Source: Centrapalus pauciflorus (lineage: Eukaryota > Streptophyta > Magnoliopsida > Asterales > Asteraceae). From it: 64,000 nt of DNA. Below, piece by piece: positions 50,670 to 61,595 of the stretch. The translations under genes and the position numbers were made by a program. A model generated the notes under the pieces. The model was not told the origin of the DNA. It made no database searches and saw only the letters and a list, made by a program, of their open reading frames with translations. Position 1 is the first letter of the stretch; each line of letters starts with the position of its first letter. Location: the NCBI GenBank assembly GCA_020465985.1, contig JAANYP010003852.1, positions 124,001 through 188,000 on the forward strand, read 5' to 3'.

Positions 50670-51150
50670 GGATATTTGTGCAAAAAAAAAAATCTTCAAG
50701 TTGGATATTTTTGTGATTAAAACTCCCAATAATTTTTCATTGTACAAAAAACTCACAACCAGTAGAATCTTATGGATACTGAGATATTACCGGTTGTAAC
50801 TGGTTGAAAGTCACAAACCATCATCGACAAGTCACCAGTGACCATCGGAATTTCATAGGAAAAACAAATTCCAATAAAAAAACTCAGATATGAACAAAAA
50901 AATCAACAAGAAATGTGGATTTGAATCATAAAATACAGACAAGTGAGTTCGCTGGAAAGGAGATTCGTCGGAGACGAATGGTTAGACAGCAAATTGCAAC
51001 CGGTTCATCATGTTGCAAGTCAATTTTGTTTTAAAAAAATATCATTTTGATAAGTTTTATTCAGTTAAGAGTTTTTTGAGGAATGAAAAATCGTTGGTGG
51101 TTTTAATCATAAAAATATCCAACTTAAGGGTTTTTTTACGTAAATTTCTA
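50670..51150. mobile_element. TIR element, second adjacent copy (inverted interior)
   Basis: Starts GGATATTTGTGCAAAAAAAA and ends 'gggtttttttacgtaaatttct', with GTTGGATATTTTTGTGATTA mirrored by TAATCATAAAAATATCCAAC. The interior matches the first copy in reverse ('aaatgtggatttgaatcat' against 'atgattcaaattagcatttc'). Only 19 bp separate the two. Confidence 0.6.
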
Positions 51151-51569
51151 AGGTTTAAAATGAGATGATTAATTTCCCAATGAAACCGAGGGCACAAGTT
51201 TGAAATGAGAAGAGTTTCATGGCTGGAGCATTTAGTTGACAAACCTTGTGCCACTTAACAAATGTTGTTGCATACTTGTATCTATAAAATAACAAATTAT
51301 ATGTTTTCTATTTTTATGAAAATCTAACAATTTGTGTTTATTTACTTTCTAATGAACATAAACTTATTAAAATTCATAATCAATTAGCATGAATGAGGAA
51401 GTGTGTTCGTGTTTATTAGTTTGTTTAATTAAACTTAAACGAACAAGCATAAACTAAAAAAATCAGTTTGTGTTTGTTTAGTTCATTTACAATGGTAGTT
51501 TTAACCATCTAGAGTATTGTTTTTAGGGACTTGTGATTTAGATTTGAAGTGATATGATATAGAATTTCG

Positions 51570-52061
51570 TAAGGAGGCGTTTGGTTTGCAAGTTTTTTTT
51601 CCCTGAAATTTGCATTCTTTCAAAGTTTTTGTATTATGCAGAATTTTCATTGATCAAGATTTTGTCGAAGAATCTGAATTATTTTTTAGGAAAAATTTTG
51701 CTAATATGAAAAATGCAAGGTAACTGTGATTTAGATACATAGGGGGGAGGCTGAGGGGCGTTTGGTTCGCTGATATCTTATGATTTACTGGAATTTGCAT
51801 TTAAAAGCCTGTGTTTTGTTCGTAGATTTCAGTAAGGATTTAAAATCACAAGATTTCTTAAATACCTACTTTCTTTGTTATTCAAAAACCCAGTCTTCCA
51901 CTAGGATTTTAAATACCAGTCATCTTGCATACTTCAGATTAGCAAATTTTCCCTAAAAATAAGGCAGATTCTTTGACAAAATTATGACAAATGCAAATAT
52001 TGCATAATGCAAATCGTTTGACAAAATACAAATCTCAGGAAAAAAAATTTGTGAACCAAAC
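51570..52061. mobile_element. MITE with about 160-bp inverted arms (GCGTTTGGTT ends)
   Basis: Left arm 51571-51735 and right arm 51896-52061 are diverged reverse complements: GGAGGCGTTTGGTTTGCAAG at the left, 'gtgaaccaaacgatcc' at the right. Both arms share TTTGACAAAATACAAATC-type and AAATTTGCTAAT-type words. A second GGGCGTTTGGTTCGCTGA start at 51754 suggests a nested or duplicated copy. TTA duplication is not seen. Confidence 0.55.
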
Positions 52062-52671
52062 GATCCATGAATATTTAAATTATAAAGAATAATGAGATTT
52101 AAAAAACACTGAGATTTTAAATTTTTACTGAAATCTACAAACTAAACACAAGATGTTAAATAATAGGATTTAAGAAATTCTGAGACTTTGAGATAACTTT
52201 TTGAATAAGATGGGTTTATAAATGTGGTAAGGTAGTAGTTGTAGTGGTATATATCATATGAGTAATATTAATTTAAACATAATTATAATTTTTTTTAAAA
52301 TTAAAAAATTGGTACTTTCAGATGTATACAATTTCCATAAATATTCTTTTGAACTTATATCAAGGGAAAAAAAAACATCAGAATCGTATGCATTGAACTC
52401 TTGAAAGAAAATAGGATAAAGATGGGAAATCGAACTTATGTTTGCAACAAAAGAAAACAAAACAATTCCTTTAACCGATTTATCTAAGAACAATTATCTT
52501 TTATTTTGAAAGAAACAAGTTATACGAAGCATCATGTGAGTAATAGAAATAGAAGATTCCAGCAGAAGTGGACGACAAATCTTATATTTAAAAATGGGGT
52601 GTCGATTTATAATAAGGAAGGCGGCAAAGAAGGATCGATCGGATTGAAGCAAGTCAACTGCCGAAAACATT
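52062..52671. other. Upstream region of the dioxygenase gene
   Basis: AT-rich until about 52540, then a short GC-richer stretch that is probably the 5' leader. No other gene is visible. A TATA-like word (CTTATATTT at about 52581) lies some 90 bases before the start codon. Confidence 0.35.
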
Positions 52672-55600
52672 ATGACTACACCACCTGCTATTCCGACGAT
52701 TGATCTCTCCCCTTTCTTCACCGCCGGAGACGATGCTGGCCGGAAAAAGGTAATGGACGCTGTATCCGAAGCATGTAGCGACTACGGCTTCTTTCAAATA
52801 GTGAACCATGGTATCCCACTTGATCTGATGAACCAAGCGATGAAGCTGTCAAAGACGTTTTTTAACTACTCAGATGAGGTGAAACGGGAGTCTAGTTCCA
52901 GCCCGGGTGCACCGCTTCCCGCCGGCTACAACAAGCAGCCGGAACACTCGCCGGATAAAAACGAGTACCTGCTCATTTTCCCACCTCAATCACCCTTCAA
53001 CATCCTCCCCACTAATCCACCTGATTTCAGGTAATTAAATTCTACTTGATCTACTTCAGTTTTTATAATAATAGCAATAGTAAATTAATAATTATAACTG
53101 TGTTTAGAACATCAACCGGCCGGCCGAAGCCGAACCCATCCAATAATGGTTATGGTTTATTGGTTTGTCGTATTTTCTGTAAACTGACGAAAATGGGTTA
53201 ACTTTGTTCTTCAAACTTCGTTTTCATACCAATAAATTAATTATCTTTGCTGGTAAGCATCATAATCATATCATTGCTAGTCATCTCATCATCCTCAAAA
53301 CTAAAAAAATATTAGATTTACTTGAATAATAAACCGGATCAACCATATTGTCAAATCATTAAGATAAATTGTAAAAGGATTCATACCTGAATCCATTGAT
53401 ATCGTCTTCTTTATACGGAAACCTGATGACGAACGATCAGGGTTGTGAGAGTGTTCCTCACCTAAAGCCTTAATGTTCTAGATCGAACAACAGATCTCTG
53501 ATAGATGGAGATAGATGGAGATTAGGGTATTGGGGACACTCGCTGTATATAGACAGTAATGGTAACTCTAATCTGAAATTAAAATTATTATAGAGAGTCG
53601 TCGGTGCGACCGTGGACGTAGGTCTTGGGTTATTAGTTCTGAGTTGCGTGACTGATTTTCGGGTTATTAGCCTCTGCAACGCAGTGAGGTATAGAAGGTG
53701 GCTATCATATGCTCTGTAGCATCTGGATACACCGATGTGTGAGCAAGAGATGTGGGACGACCCACGTACTCCACTATAATTTTGAATCTTGTATAGGATT
53801 ACATAGAAAAATAGTGATATTGTTATATGACTGTGGAAACTATGTCTTCAAAAGCGATTATTATATTGTTCGAGGGGCTAAAGTGTCAATTAATGAAAGT
53901 TGAATTAATTATTCACGTTTACCGAGGCAGAATTATAAAAAGTGAAGAACAGAAATTACCTTGTACTCTCGGCCGGTGCTTTTGGTTTTCGTAGACGATC
54001 GGCGATTTCGCAGAAAAAGAAACGGCGTACGAAGGGTTTTATTTTAAACCCTAATCACAAATCACCATTTAAGCTTATTGTAACCTCGTTGATCAAGCTT
54101 TGTAAACACTGCAAGTTTATAGTGGATTGATTCTCGGCTTCCTCCGCCCGTGGTTTTTCCCGTTTTGGGTTTTCCACGTAAATCTCTGTGTCTCTATTTA
54201 CTTTACTGCGTTTACGGTTTTTATCGTTGTGGTTGATTATTGTTTGATAGTAGATTAATCCTATTCCGCATTGAACTAATATTATCTTAATTGATTCGGA
54301 TTCTTGGGGTTGTGGATCAACGCATTCACATCGGTTTTACTACAATTGGTATCAGAGCGTCCAGGTTCTAATATTAGTTTGTTGGGATTATTTTTATCAA
54401 CTGATTAATCATGTCTTCGATGAAGTACGATATTCCGTTGTTGGATCGGAACACTAGGTTTCCTTTGTGGCAAGTAAAGATGAGAGATGTATTAATTCAA
54501 ATGGATTTACATAAGGCACTTCTTGGTATTGAGCGGATGCCCGCTTCATGGTCCGATGAGGAAAAGGAGATGAAAGATCTAAAGGCTTTGTCACAAATTC
54601 GTTTGCATTTGTCAAACGATGTTTTACGGGATGTGTTGAAAGAAAACTCGGCGGCGTCTTTGTGGTTAAAATTGGAGCAGTTATTGATGACTAAGAGCTT
54701 ACCTAACAAGTTGCTTCTAAAGCAACGATTATTCAATTTAAAGATGAATGAAGGGAGTTCTTTGGCCGATCATATATCTACATTCAAAGAGTTGGTTAGT
54801 AACTTGAAGAATATGGATGTTGAGTATGAAGATGAAGATTTGGCTTTATTTTTGTTGTCATCTTTGCCTGAATCCTATGGCCACTTTCGTGATACTATCA
54901 TTTATAGCTGTGACACTCTTGTATTGGATGAAGTTTTAGCTGCTTTGGATTCAAAAGAAAAGATGAAACAGATTATTGGTGGTGGTTCAAGTGATGTGAA
55001 AGCCGAAGGCTTAAATGCTAAAGGTCGAACAGTTGAGAGAGGTAAAAACTCATCTTCAGGTAAGGCAAGGTCCAAGTCTAAAGGCAAACGCAAGTTTTGC
55101 AACTACTGTCATAAGAAGGGGCATACGATTGATGAATGCTTCAAACTGAAGAACAAAGAGAAAGAAAAAGCTGCTATAAATAGTAAACAAGGTAGTACAT
55201 CTGGTGAAGCTGATGTGGTCGAGGTTGGTTCTGACGGAGAACTTCTAGCAGTCTCTGGAGGTGATTTAAAACATACAGAAGATGTATCCATTCTGGTTGC
55301 ACTTTTCATATGTGTCCCAATAGAAGTTGGTTTCATACATTTGAGAAAGTTGATCAGGGCTCTGTTTTGATGGGTAATAATTCTACATGTTTGATTGCCG
55401 GACAGGGTACAGTGAGGATCCGGATGTTTGATCCGGATGTTTGATGGAGTTATCCGAACCTTAGGGAATGTTAAATATGTTCCAGACCTCAGACGTAACT
55501 TGTTATCTCTTAGTTCCCTTGATGAAAAGGGATATCAGTTTGTTGGTAAAGGTGGAGTTATTCAGGTGCTCAAGGATGGTTCAGACATTATCAGGGCAAA

Positions 55601-58600
55601 CCGAAAAACCTCAAACCTTTATATTCTTGATGGGCAAACTATTACTGGTGATGCAGCTGTTGTCTCAAAGTCTTTATCAGATTCAGATCAGTCTCGTCTT
55701 TGGCACCTTCGACTCGGCCATATGAGTTTCCATGGCATGTCTGAATTGAGTCGAAGAGGTTTACTTGGAGGTCAAAAGATCGTGGAGCTAGAGTTTTGTG
55801 AAGATTGTGTATATGGCAAGCAAAAACGAGTGAGGTTCATGAGTGGTATACATACCACTAAAGGACCGCTTGATTATATTCACTCAGATTTATGGGGACC
55901 AGCGAAAGTTATCTCGAAAGGTGGAGCTTCTTATATGCTTACTATCATTGACGACTTCTCACGAAAGGTATGGTCTTTCTTTCTAAAGCATAAAAGTGAT
56001 GTTTTTGTTACTTTTAGAGATTGGAAAGTGCAGGTTGAAAAACAATCAGGTTTGGAGGTGAAGTATCTTCGTACGGATAATGGACTTGAGTTCTGTTCTG
56101 AAGAGTTTAATGCCTATTGCCGAAAGGAAGGCATCACTCGACATCGCACAGTGGTCCATACACCTCAACAAAATGGTGTAGCCGAGAGAATGAATCGCAC
56201 TATTATGGAGAAGGTCCGGTGTATGCTTTCAAACTCCAAATTGCCGAAGTCCTTTTGGGCCGAGGCTGCTTCGACTGCTTGTTATGTTATCAACCGTTCA
56301 CCATCACGGGCAATTGAGAAGAAGACTCCTCTTGATTTATGGTCTGGAAAAGCTCCCGATTATACTGATTTGAAACCGTTTGGTTGTCCAGCGTATGCAC
56401 GAGTTGACAATGGGAAATTAGAGCCGAGAGCAATTAAATGTGCTTTTCTTGGTTATAATTCAGGGGTTAAAGGATACAAGCTATGGAGTCCTGAGCTGAA
56501 AAAGGTTATTATCTCAAGGGATGTTACTTTTGACGAGACCGCTATAATTCATCGAGTTGATGACCCGTCTATTACTATGGAGGAATCATCTAAAACAAGT
56601 AAGGAAAAGGCTCAAGTGGAGGTGGAGTTTCTTGTATCACCTAACACTACTTCAGACACTACTGAGCAACCAGAGTCTTCCTCGACTAATGAGCATGTAG
56701 TTGTGGAATCTTCATCTTCTTCACAGCAACAAGCTCCTAATCCATGCATTGCAAGAGATAGACCGAGAAGACAAATTATACCTCCTAAAAGGTATGTTGA
56801 AGCTGAATTTGTTGCTTATGCTCTTACTGTTGCTGCAGATATTGAGTTAGATTTGGAGCCTATGTGCTATGATGAGGCTATAAAGTCTACCGACTCAAGT
56901 GAATGGATGATTGCAATGCATAATGAGATGGAATCTTTGCAGAAGAATGGTACTTGGGATTTAGTTCCCGCTCCGAAAGGTAAAAAGCCAGTTAAATGTA
57001 AGTGGGTCTACAAGCTAAAGGAAGCCGTTAATCCAAATGATAAACCAAGGTATAAAGCTCGGTTGGTAGCTAAAGGCTATAGTCAGATTCCAGGGATTGA
57101 TTATACTGACATTTATTCTCCGGTTGTCAAACATACTTCTATTCGTGCATTGTTGGGGTTGGTAGCTTCTAATGATTATGAGTTAGAACAACTTGATGTT
57201 ACTACAGCTTTCTTAAATGGTGAGCTTGAGGAGAATATATTTATGCAACAACCCGAGGGGTTTGTAGTTCCTGGCAAAGAGGACTATGTGTGCAAGTTGA
57301 AGAAATCTCTTTATGGCCTCAAGCAATCTCCTAGACAATGGTATAAGAGATTTGATTCTTTCATGACCAGTCACGAGTTCAGAAGGTGCACATACGATAG
57401 CTGCGTTTACTACAAGAATTGTGATGATGGGTCATTGGTCTATTTACTCTTATACGTGGATGACATGTTAATCGCAGCAAAGGATATGAAGGAGATTCAG
57501 AAAATAAAAGACCAGTTGAAAGTTGAGTTTCAAATGAAGGACTTGGGAGCTGCGAAAAAGATATTAGGAATGGAAATTATGCGTGACAGGAATGCGAGGA
57601 TTTTGCATCTTTCTCAGAAGAATTACATTGAGAAAGTCCTACGACGCTTCAATATGCATGAAGCAAAGCCTGTTAACACACCATTTGCAGCTCATTTTAA
57701 GTTATCATCCGCTTTGAGTCCTACTACTGAGACTGATATGGAGTATATGGCACGTGTACCGTACTCTAGTGCCGTTGGGTCTTTGATGTATGCTATGATT
57801 TGCACACGTCCAGATTTGTCTTATGCAGTTAGCATGGTGAGCAGATATATGGCGAATCCGGGGAAAGAACATTGGAAAGCAGTACAGTGGATCTTCCGTT
57901 ATTTGCGTGGTACGTCTTCTATGTGTTTACAGTTTGGCAAATCTAATGATGGAGTGCTTGGATATGTTGATTCAGATTTTGCCAAAGACTTGGATAAACG
58001 GAGATCAATCACAGGGTATGTGTTCACTTTAGGTGGTTGTGCCATAAGTTGGAGAGCCCAGTTACAGTCTACAGTTGCGTTATCTACTACCGAAGCCGAG
58101 TACATGGCAGTGACAGAAGCTATTAAGGAAGCTATTTGGCTAAAGGGATTGTTTGGAGAGATTGATGATACACTGAAGGTTACTACGGTATTTTGTGATA
58201 ATCAAAGTGCTATTTTCTTGACTAAGGATCAAATGTTTCACGACCGAACGAAACACATTGATGTCCGTTATCACTTTGTGCGAGAGAAAGTAGCAAGTGG
58301 TGATTGTGTTGTGAGTAAGATCAATACCAATGATAATCCTGCCGATATGTTCACTAAAAGTCTTCCAATAAACAAGTTCAAATTATGTTTGGACTTGGTA
58401 GGTGTTTCTGATCGCAAGTGAGCCTGATAGGCTCGTTGGTGGAGGAAGTATTTTTAATTTTCGGAATCAATTTTTCTCTATATGGTGATTGCAGGTTCTT
58501 ATGGAGTTTTGGAGTTTGATAAGCTGTTGGTTTTTTGATGTGATCGTTGAACACGTTCCTTGTTATGTCTCTTTTGAAGTCAAGGTGGAGATTGTGGAAA

Positions 58601-60412
58601 CTATGTCTTCAAAAACGATTATTATATTGTTCGAGGGGCTAAAGTGTCAATTGATGAAAGTTGAATTAATTATTCACGTTTACCGAGGCAGAATTATAAA
58701 AAGTGAAGAACAGAAATTACCTTGTACTCTCGGCCGGTGCTTTTGGTTTTCGTAGACGATCGGCGATTTCGCAGAAAAAGAAACGGCGTACGAAGGGTTT
58801 TATTTTAAACCCTAATCACAAATCACCATTTAAGCTTATTGTAACCTCGTTGATCAAGCTTTGTAAACACTGCAAGTTTATAGTGGATTGATTCTCGGCT
58901 TCCTCCGCCCGTGGTTTTTCCCGTTTTGGGTTTTCCACGTAAATCTCTGTGTCTCTATTTACTTTACTGCGTTTACGGTTTTTATCGTTGTGGTTGATTA
59001 TTGTTTGATAGTAGATTAATCCTATTCCGCATTGAACTAATATTATCTTAATTGATTCGGATTCTTGGGGTTGTGGATCAACGCATTCACATCGGTTTTA
59101 CTACAATGACATAATGCGACAATACGAACCTGATATCGATTCGGCAGCCTCTTTACTTTCGTGGGGGTGAATCTTGGATTTAAGTAAAGGCTTTAGAATG
59201 GAAGTTTTTTCGGCATCGGTGTTTACTTACACATATGTTACTTTCTCTCCATCACTTTCTGACTCTAAAAGGGGTATGTATTACAAATTATCTCGCTCTA
59301 ACAAGGAGATGAATTACAATTAATCTGATAAAATTTATTTGAGGTTTTGTATGAATGATAATAGTACAACACTCCAACTAAACACAAAAGGTTTATATGG
59401 TGTTTGGTTCACAGAATGTAATTCAAAAAAATTAAACTTGAATTAAAATTTAAATTTTAGTTTGTGTGTTTGATGGTGACGAAAACAGAAAGTTTTTAGT
59501 ACTAGTTTAGGGATGTATTTTGGAATCTAGTTTATGTATGGGTTAGAATTCTAATTCATGTTTGAAGTTGGAATGAATATTAATATAAACAAAAATTTTG
59601 CTATCAAATAAATACAATTTAACTCTTTATATTTGTTAGCAAAAGTTCTAAACAATCAAAATTTGTTAGTTAACATGTTTCTTCATTAATATGTTGAAAA
59701 AGTAATTGTAGTACGAATTTTAACAATAGTTTTGTCACCTTGAAGGGAAACATTAGAAGAGATGTTCAAATATTTTGTGAGGACAGGCCAATTATTAGAA
59801 GCCATAATAAACGAGTGTTTAGGCCTCCCTCCAAGCTTTATGCAACAATACAATGACGATCGAAGCTGGGATTTTATGATCACGATGAGGTATCCTCCAG
59901 CGACTGAAACTGAGAACAACGGTATAACTGAACACGAAGACGGAAATTTGATAACCATCGTTCTCCAGGAAGACGTCGGAGGTTTACAGGTATACAAAGA
60001 TGGAGAATGGGTTCCAGTAATCCCATCTGAGGGCACATTAGTTGTCAACATAAGCGACGTTATACAGGTAACATATTCATCTCTTTAACAAAGAATGTAA
60101 CATACTGAATTTGTGTCACACAAAGAATGGAACATATTGAATATGCAGGTGTTGAGCAACAAGAAATTCAAAAGCGCAACGCATAGAGTTGTGAGACCAA
60201 ATGAAAGAAACCGACATACATATGTGTTTTTCTACAACTTAGAAGGAGACAAGTGGGTTGAGCCGTTACCAAACTTCACTCGAGAAGTGGGAATTGAGCC
60301 CAAGTACAGAGGATTCTATTACAAAGATTATCAGGCTTTGAGGCTGAGAAACAAGACTCATCCACCATCAACACCTCAAGAAATCATCCACATCACACAC
60401 TACCAAATTTAG
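52672..60412 (+). CDS. 2-oxoglutarate/Fe(II)-dependent dioxygenase with a retrotransposon in intron 1
   Basis: Exons 52672-53030, 59746-60067 and 60149-60412 join in frame to 314 residues; all introns are GT-AG. The N-terminal DIOX_N block contains IPTIDLSPFF (near residue 7) and CSDYGFFQIVNHGIP. The C-terminal jelly-roll has the iron ligands H183 and D185 (motif HED) and H239 (ATHRVV). The 2-oxoglutarate-binding Arg is R249, but the usual Arg-x-Ser reads R-H-T here. These soluble enzymes hydroxylate, desaturate or demethylate small molecules such as flavonoids and hormones. The substrate cannot be deduced. Intron 1 is 6715 bp; without the Copia element and one TSD copy it would be 1436 bp. 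The AG|G phase across that intron is correct, so the gene could still be expressed if the intron is spliced. Confidence 0.88.
53832..54344 (+). repeat. 5' LTR of the second Copia element (513 bp)
   Basis: TGTGGAAACT...TTTTACTACA. Contains the promoter by family analogy. 511 of 513 positions match the 3' LTR by hand comparison. Confidence 0.95.
54347..54358 (+). other. Primer-binding site (initiator tRNA-Met)
   Basis: TGGTATCAGAGC, two bases after the LTR, is the standard Copia minus-strand primer site. Confidence 0.9.
54411..55370 (+). CDS. Copia Gag protein (frame runs into a lesion)
   Basis: 319 codons from MSSMKYDIPLL. A UBN2-type Gag domain (about residues 10-190) is followed by a basic linker and a CCHC zinc knuckle CNYCHKKGHTIDEC (about residues 228-241) that would package the RNA into virus-like particles. 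The last 25 or so residues are out of frame: a small deletion near 55285-55292 precedes what should be the protease active site, so the normal gag-pol fusion is lost. Confidence 0.85.
   Translation: MSSMKYDIPLLDRNTRFPLWQVKMRDVLIQMDLHKALLGIERMPASWSDEEKEMKDLKALSQIRLHLSNDVLRDVLKENSAASLWLKLEQLLMTKSLPNKLLLKQRLFNLKMNEGSSLADHISTFKELVSNLKNMDVEYEDEDLALFLLSSLPESYGHFRDTIIYSCDTLVLDEVLAALDSKEKMKQIIGGGSSDVKAEGLNAKGRTVERGKNSSSGKARSKSKGKRKFCNYCHKKGHTIDECFKLKNKEKEKAAINSKQGSTSGEADVVEVGSDGELLAVSGGDLKHTEDVSILVALFICVPIEVGFIHLRKLIRALF
55285..55445 (+). pseudogene. Copia protease region with a small deletion and a 13-bp duplication
   Basis: In the frame that continues to the zinc-knuckle-distal conserved sequence, the expected Asp-Ser-Gly site reads H-S-G-C because sequence is missing just before it. 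The word ATCCGGATGTTTG is then duplicated in tandem (55417-55442), which shifts the frame back. The two lesions leave a gap between gag and the 997-codon pol frame. Confidence 0.7.
55428..58421 (+). CDS. Copia Pol (integrase, reverse transcriptase, RNase H), otherwise intact
   Basis: A 997-codon frame. GAG-pre-integrase finger HLRLGHMS ... CEDCVYGKQ. Integrase core with SDLWGP, RTDNGLEF and the QQNGVAERMNRT region supplying the catalytic D-D-E. Reverse transcriptase with DVTTAFLNGEL, LKQSPRQWYKRF and the catalytic LLYVDDMLIAA. RNase H with YVDSDFAKDLDKRRSITGY, TTEAEYMA, CDNQSA and TKHIDVRYHFVRE. All key residues are present. It has lost its gag-protease N-terminal part, so the apparent first Met is not a natural start. 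Confidence 0.88.
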   Translation: MIRMFDGVIRTLGNVKYVPDLRRNLLSLSSLDEKGYQFVGKGGVIQVLKDGSDIIRANRKTSNLYILDGQTITGDAAVVSKSLSDSDQSRLWHLRLGHMSFHGMSELSRRGLLGGQKIVELEFCEDCVYGKQKRVRFMSGIHTTKGPLDYIHSDLWGPAKVISKGGASYMLTIIDDFSRKVWSFFLKHKSDVFVTFRDWKVQVEKQSGLEVKYLRTDNGLEFCSEEFNAYCRKEGITRHRTVVHTPQQNGVAERMNRTIMEKVRCMLSNSKLPKSFWAEAASTACYVINRSPSRAIEKKTPLDLWSGKAPDYTDLKPFGCPAYARVDNGKLEPRAIKCAFLGYNSGVKGYKLWSPELKKVIISRDVTFDETAIIHRVDDPSITMEESSKTSKEKAQVEVEFLVSPNTTSDTTEQPESSSTNEHVVVESSSSSQQQAPNPCIARDRPRRQIIPPKRYVEAEFVAYALTVAADIELDLEPMCYDEAIKSTDSSEWMIAMHNEMESLQKNGTWDLVPAPKGKKPVKCKWVYKLKEAVNPNDKPRYKARLVAKGYSQIPGIDYTDIYSPVVKHTSIRALLGLVASNDYELEQLDVTTAFLNGELEENIFMQQPEGFVVPGKEDYVCKLKKSLYGLKQSPRQWYKRFDSFMTSHEFRRCTYDSCVYYKNCDDGSLVYLLLYVDDMLIAAKDMKEIQKIKDQLKVEFQMKDLGAAKKILGMEIMRDRNARILHLSQKNYIEKVLRRFNMHEAKPVNTPFAAHFKLSSALSPTTETDMEYMARVPYSSAVGSLMYAMICTRPDLSYAVSMVSRYMANPGKEHWKAVQWIFRYLRGTSSMCLQFGKSNDGVLGYVDSDFAKDLDKRRSITGYVFTLGGCAISWRAQLQSTVALSTTEAEYMAVTEAIKEAIWLKGLFGEIDDTLKVTTVFCDNQSAIFLTKDQMFHDRTKHIDVRYHFVREKVASGDCVVSKINTNDNPADMFTKSLPINKFKLCLDLVGVSDRK
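58593..59105 (+). repeat. 3' LTR of the second Copia element (513 bp)
   Basis: Two A/G differences from the 5' LTR; followed by ATGAC. Confidence 0.95.
59399..59660. repeat. Probable Harbinger-like MITE fragment in intron 1
   Basis: 'tggtgtttggttcacagaat' at about 59399 is a left terminus of the family found at 30533 and 48008, with similar inner words. No right terminus is found before exon 2. Confidence 0.4.
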
Positions 60413-60938
60413 TCACTCTAAAAACCAAATAAGGGTGTGTTTGTTTTATTGCTTTTGGTGATGTATGTATCAGTCCTGCAATCTTCACAAGTAATAGAAA
60501 TTTCAATGAAGCCTCCCTCTGAAGAATCTAAATCTTAAAATGTTAAGCTTCCATCTTCATGTTGAGTTATCCAACATCTAGTATTAAACGTTTCAACTAT
60601 TAAGTTTCCGTCTACATATTGTGCAATCATAAACTATTCTATGGGTTGTTTGCAATTATGATATTGGTTTCAACTATTAAATTTCCAACCTAGATTAAGA
60701 CAACTAATCAAATATCATAGTATCGACATCTCGTATCAAACAATTCAATGAGTTAGTACCCTTCTACATAAATTTTTTAAAGGTATCTTTGACAGAACTA
60801 GCTATAACTTCGAGTCGGAGCTTTTGGTAACTATAGGTTTTCGAGAGGTCACAAGCATGCTTAGTTTTGTAAATATCTTTGGTAAAAATAGTTGTAGTTG
60901 TAATTTACAAGTTTAAATGAAATTAAAGACATTAAGGG
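60413..60938. other. Dioxygenase 3' region and spacer
   Basis: Probable 3' untranslated region for the first 100-150 bases, then AT-rich spacer with no gene. Confidence 0.4.
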
Positions 60939-61595
60939 GGTGTTTGATTCACAGAATGTTTTCAGAAGGAATGAAATCTGTCAATGGAATAGAATGAAAT
61001 TAATTTTCATTACTTGTTGTTTGGTTGGCAGAAATGGAATGGAATGGAATTAGATTTCATTACTTGCAGTTTGGTTGGCAGGAATGAAACATAATGAAAT
61101 TAAATTCATTCATTGTTATTTTTCTCTATAGTTTGTAAAGTTGGATGGGATGGGTGGGTGTACAGTAGGTTGGGTAAGATTGGGTGGGGTGGGTAGGGAT
61201 GGGTTGGGTGGGTGGCGTAGAATAGGTTAGGATGGATGGGTGAGGTAAGGTAGGATGGGGTATGGTTAGGTAGGATACGGTAGGGTAGGGTGGGTGGGGT
61301 AAAGAGTGGGGTGGGTATGGTTAGGTAAGGGGAAGGGGAAGGTGGGTAGGGTAGGGTAGGGTAAGGTAAGGGGGCATGGCTAGGTAGGGTAGGGTTGGCA
61401 GTGTCGACGGAAAAAACGTATTATGGGAATGGAACTCAATTCTTTAGTTATTAGGTAAGAAAAGAGATTCCAATGGAGGAAGGAAAATTTTATGTCAAAA
61501 AGGAATTCTCTTTCCTTTTCCTTTAACCAACCAAACATACAAAGGAATGAAATTTTCATTCCAACTCCACAAATTCCTTAACAGACAGGCCGTAA
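60939..61595. repeat. MITE-like sequence expanded by a G-rich minisatellite
   Basis: Starts 'gggggtgtttgattcacaga', a Harbinger-MITE-style terminus, with GGAATGGAAT words. The centre (61140-61395) is a run of GGGTGGG, GGGTAGGG and GGATGGG units. The right side is like the reverse of the left ('ccaaccaaacatacaaagga'). No coding. Confidence 0.55.
61140..61395 (+). repeat. G-rich GGGTRGG minisatellite, quadruplex-prone
   Basis: More than ten runs of three or more G separated by one to four bases, such as GGGTAGGGTAGGGT. On the plus strand this has the form needed for G-quadruplexes. Not a telomere array, since the unit varies. Confidence 0.8.

Larger units (their letters stand above)
53832..59105 (+). 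mobile_element. Ty1/Copia LTR retrotransposon, 5274 bp, Tork/Tnt1-like, TSD ATGAC
   Basis: LTRs 53832-54344 and 58593-59105 are each 513 bp and differ at only two positions (53854/58615 and one A/G about 40 bp on). ATGAC is duplicated at 53827-53831 and 59106-59110. The primer-binding site TGGTATCAGAGC (54347-54358) matches initiator tRNA-Met. A purine tract AAGGTGGAG lies just before the 3' LTR. Gag is of the Tnt1 type with one zinc knuckle. Inserted in the sense direction in intron 1 of the dioxygenase gene. The polyprotein frame is broken between gag and integrase. Confidence 0.97.

Noticed and set aside
61140..61395. Interstitial telomere repeat
   Set aside because: The plant telomere unit TTTAGGG is not repeated here; units are variable GGGTRGG types.
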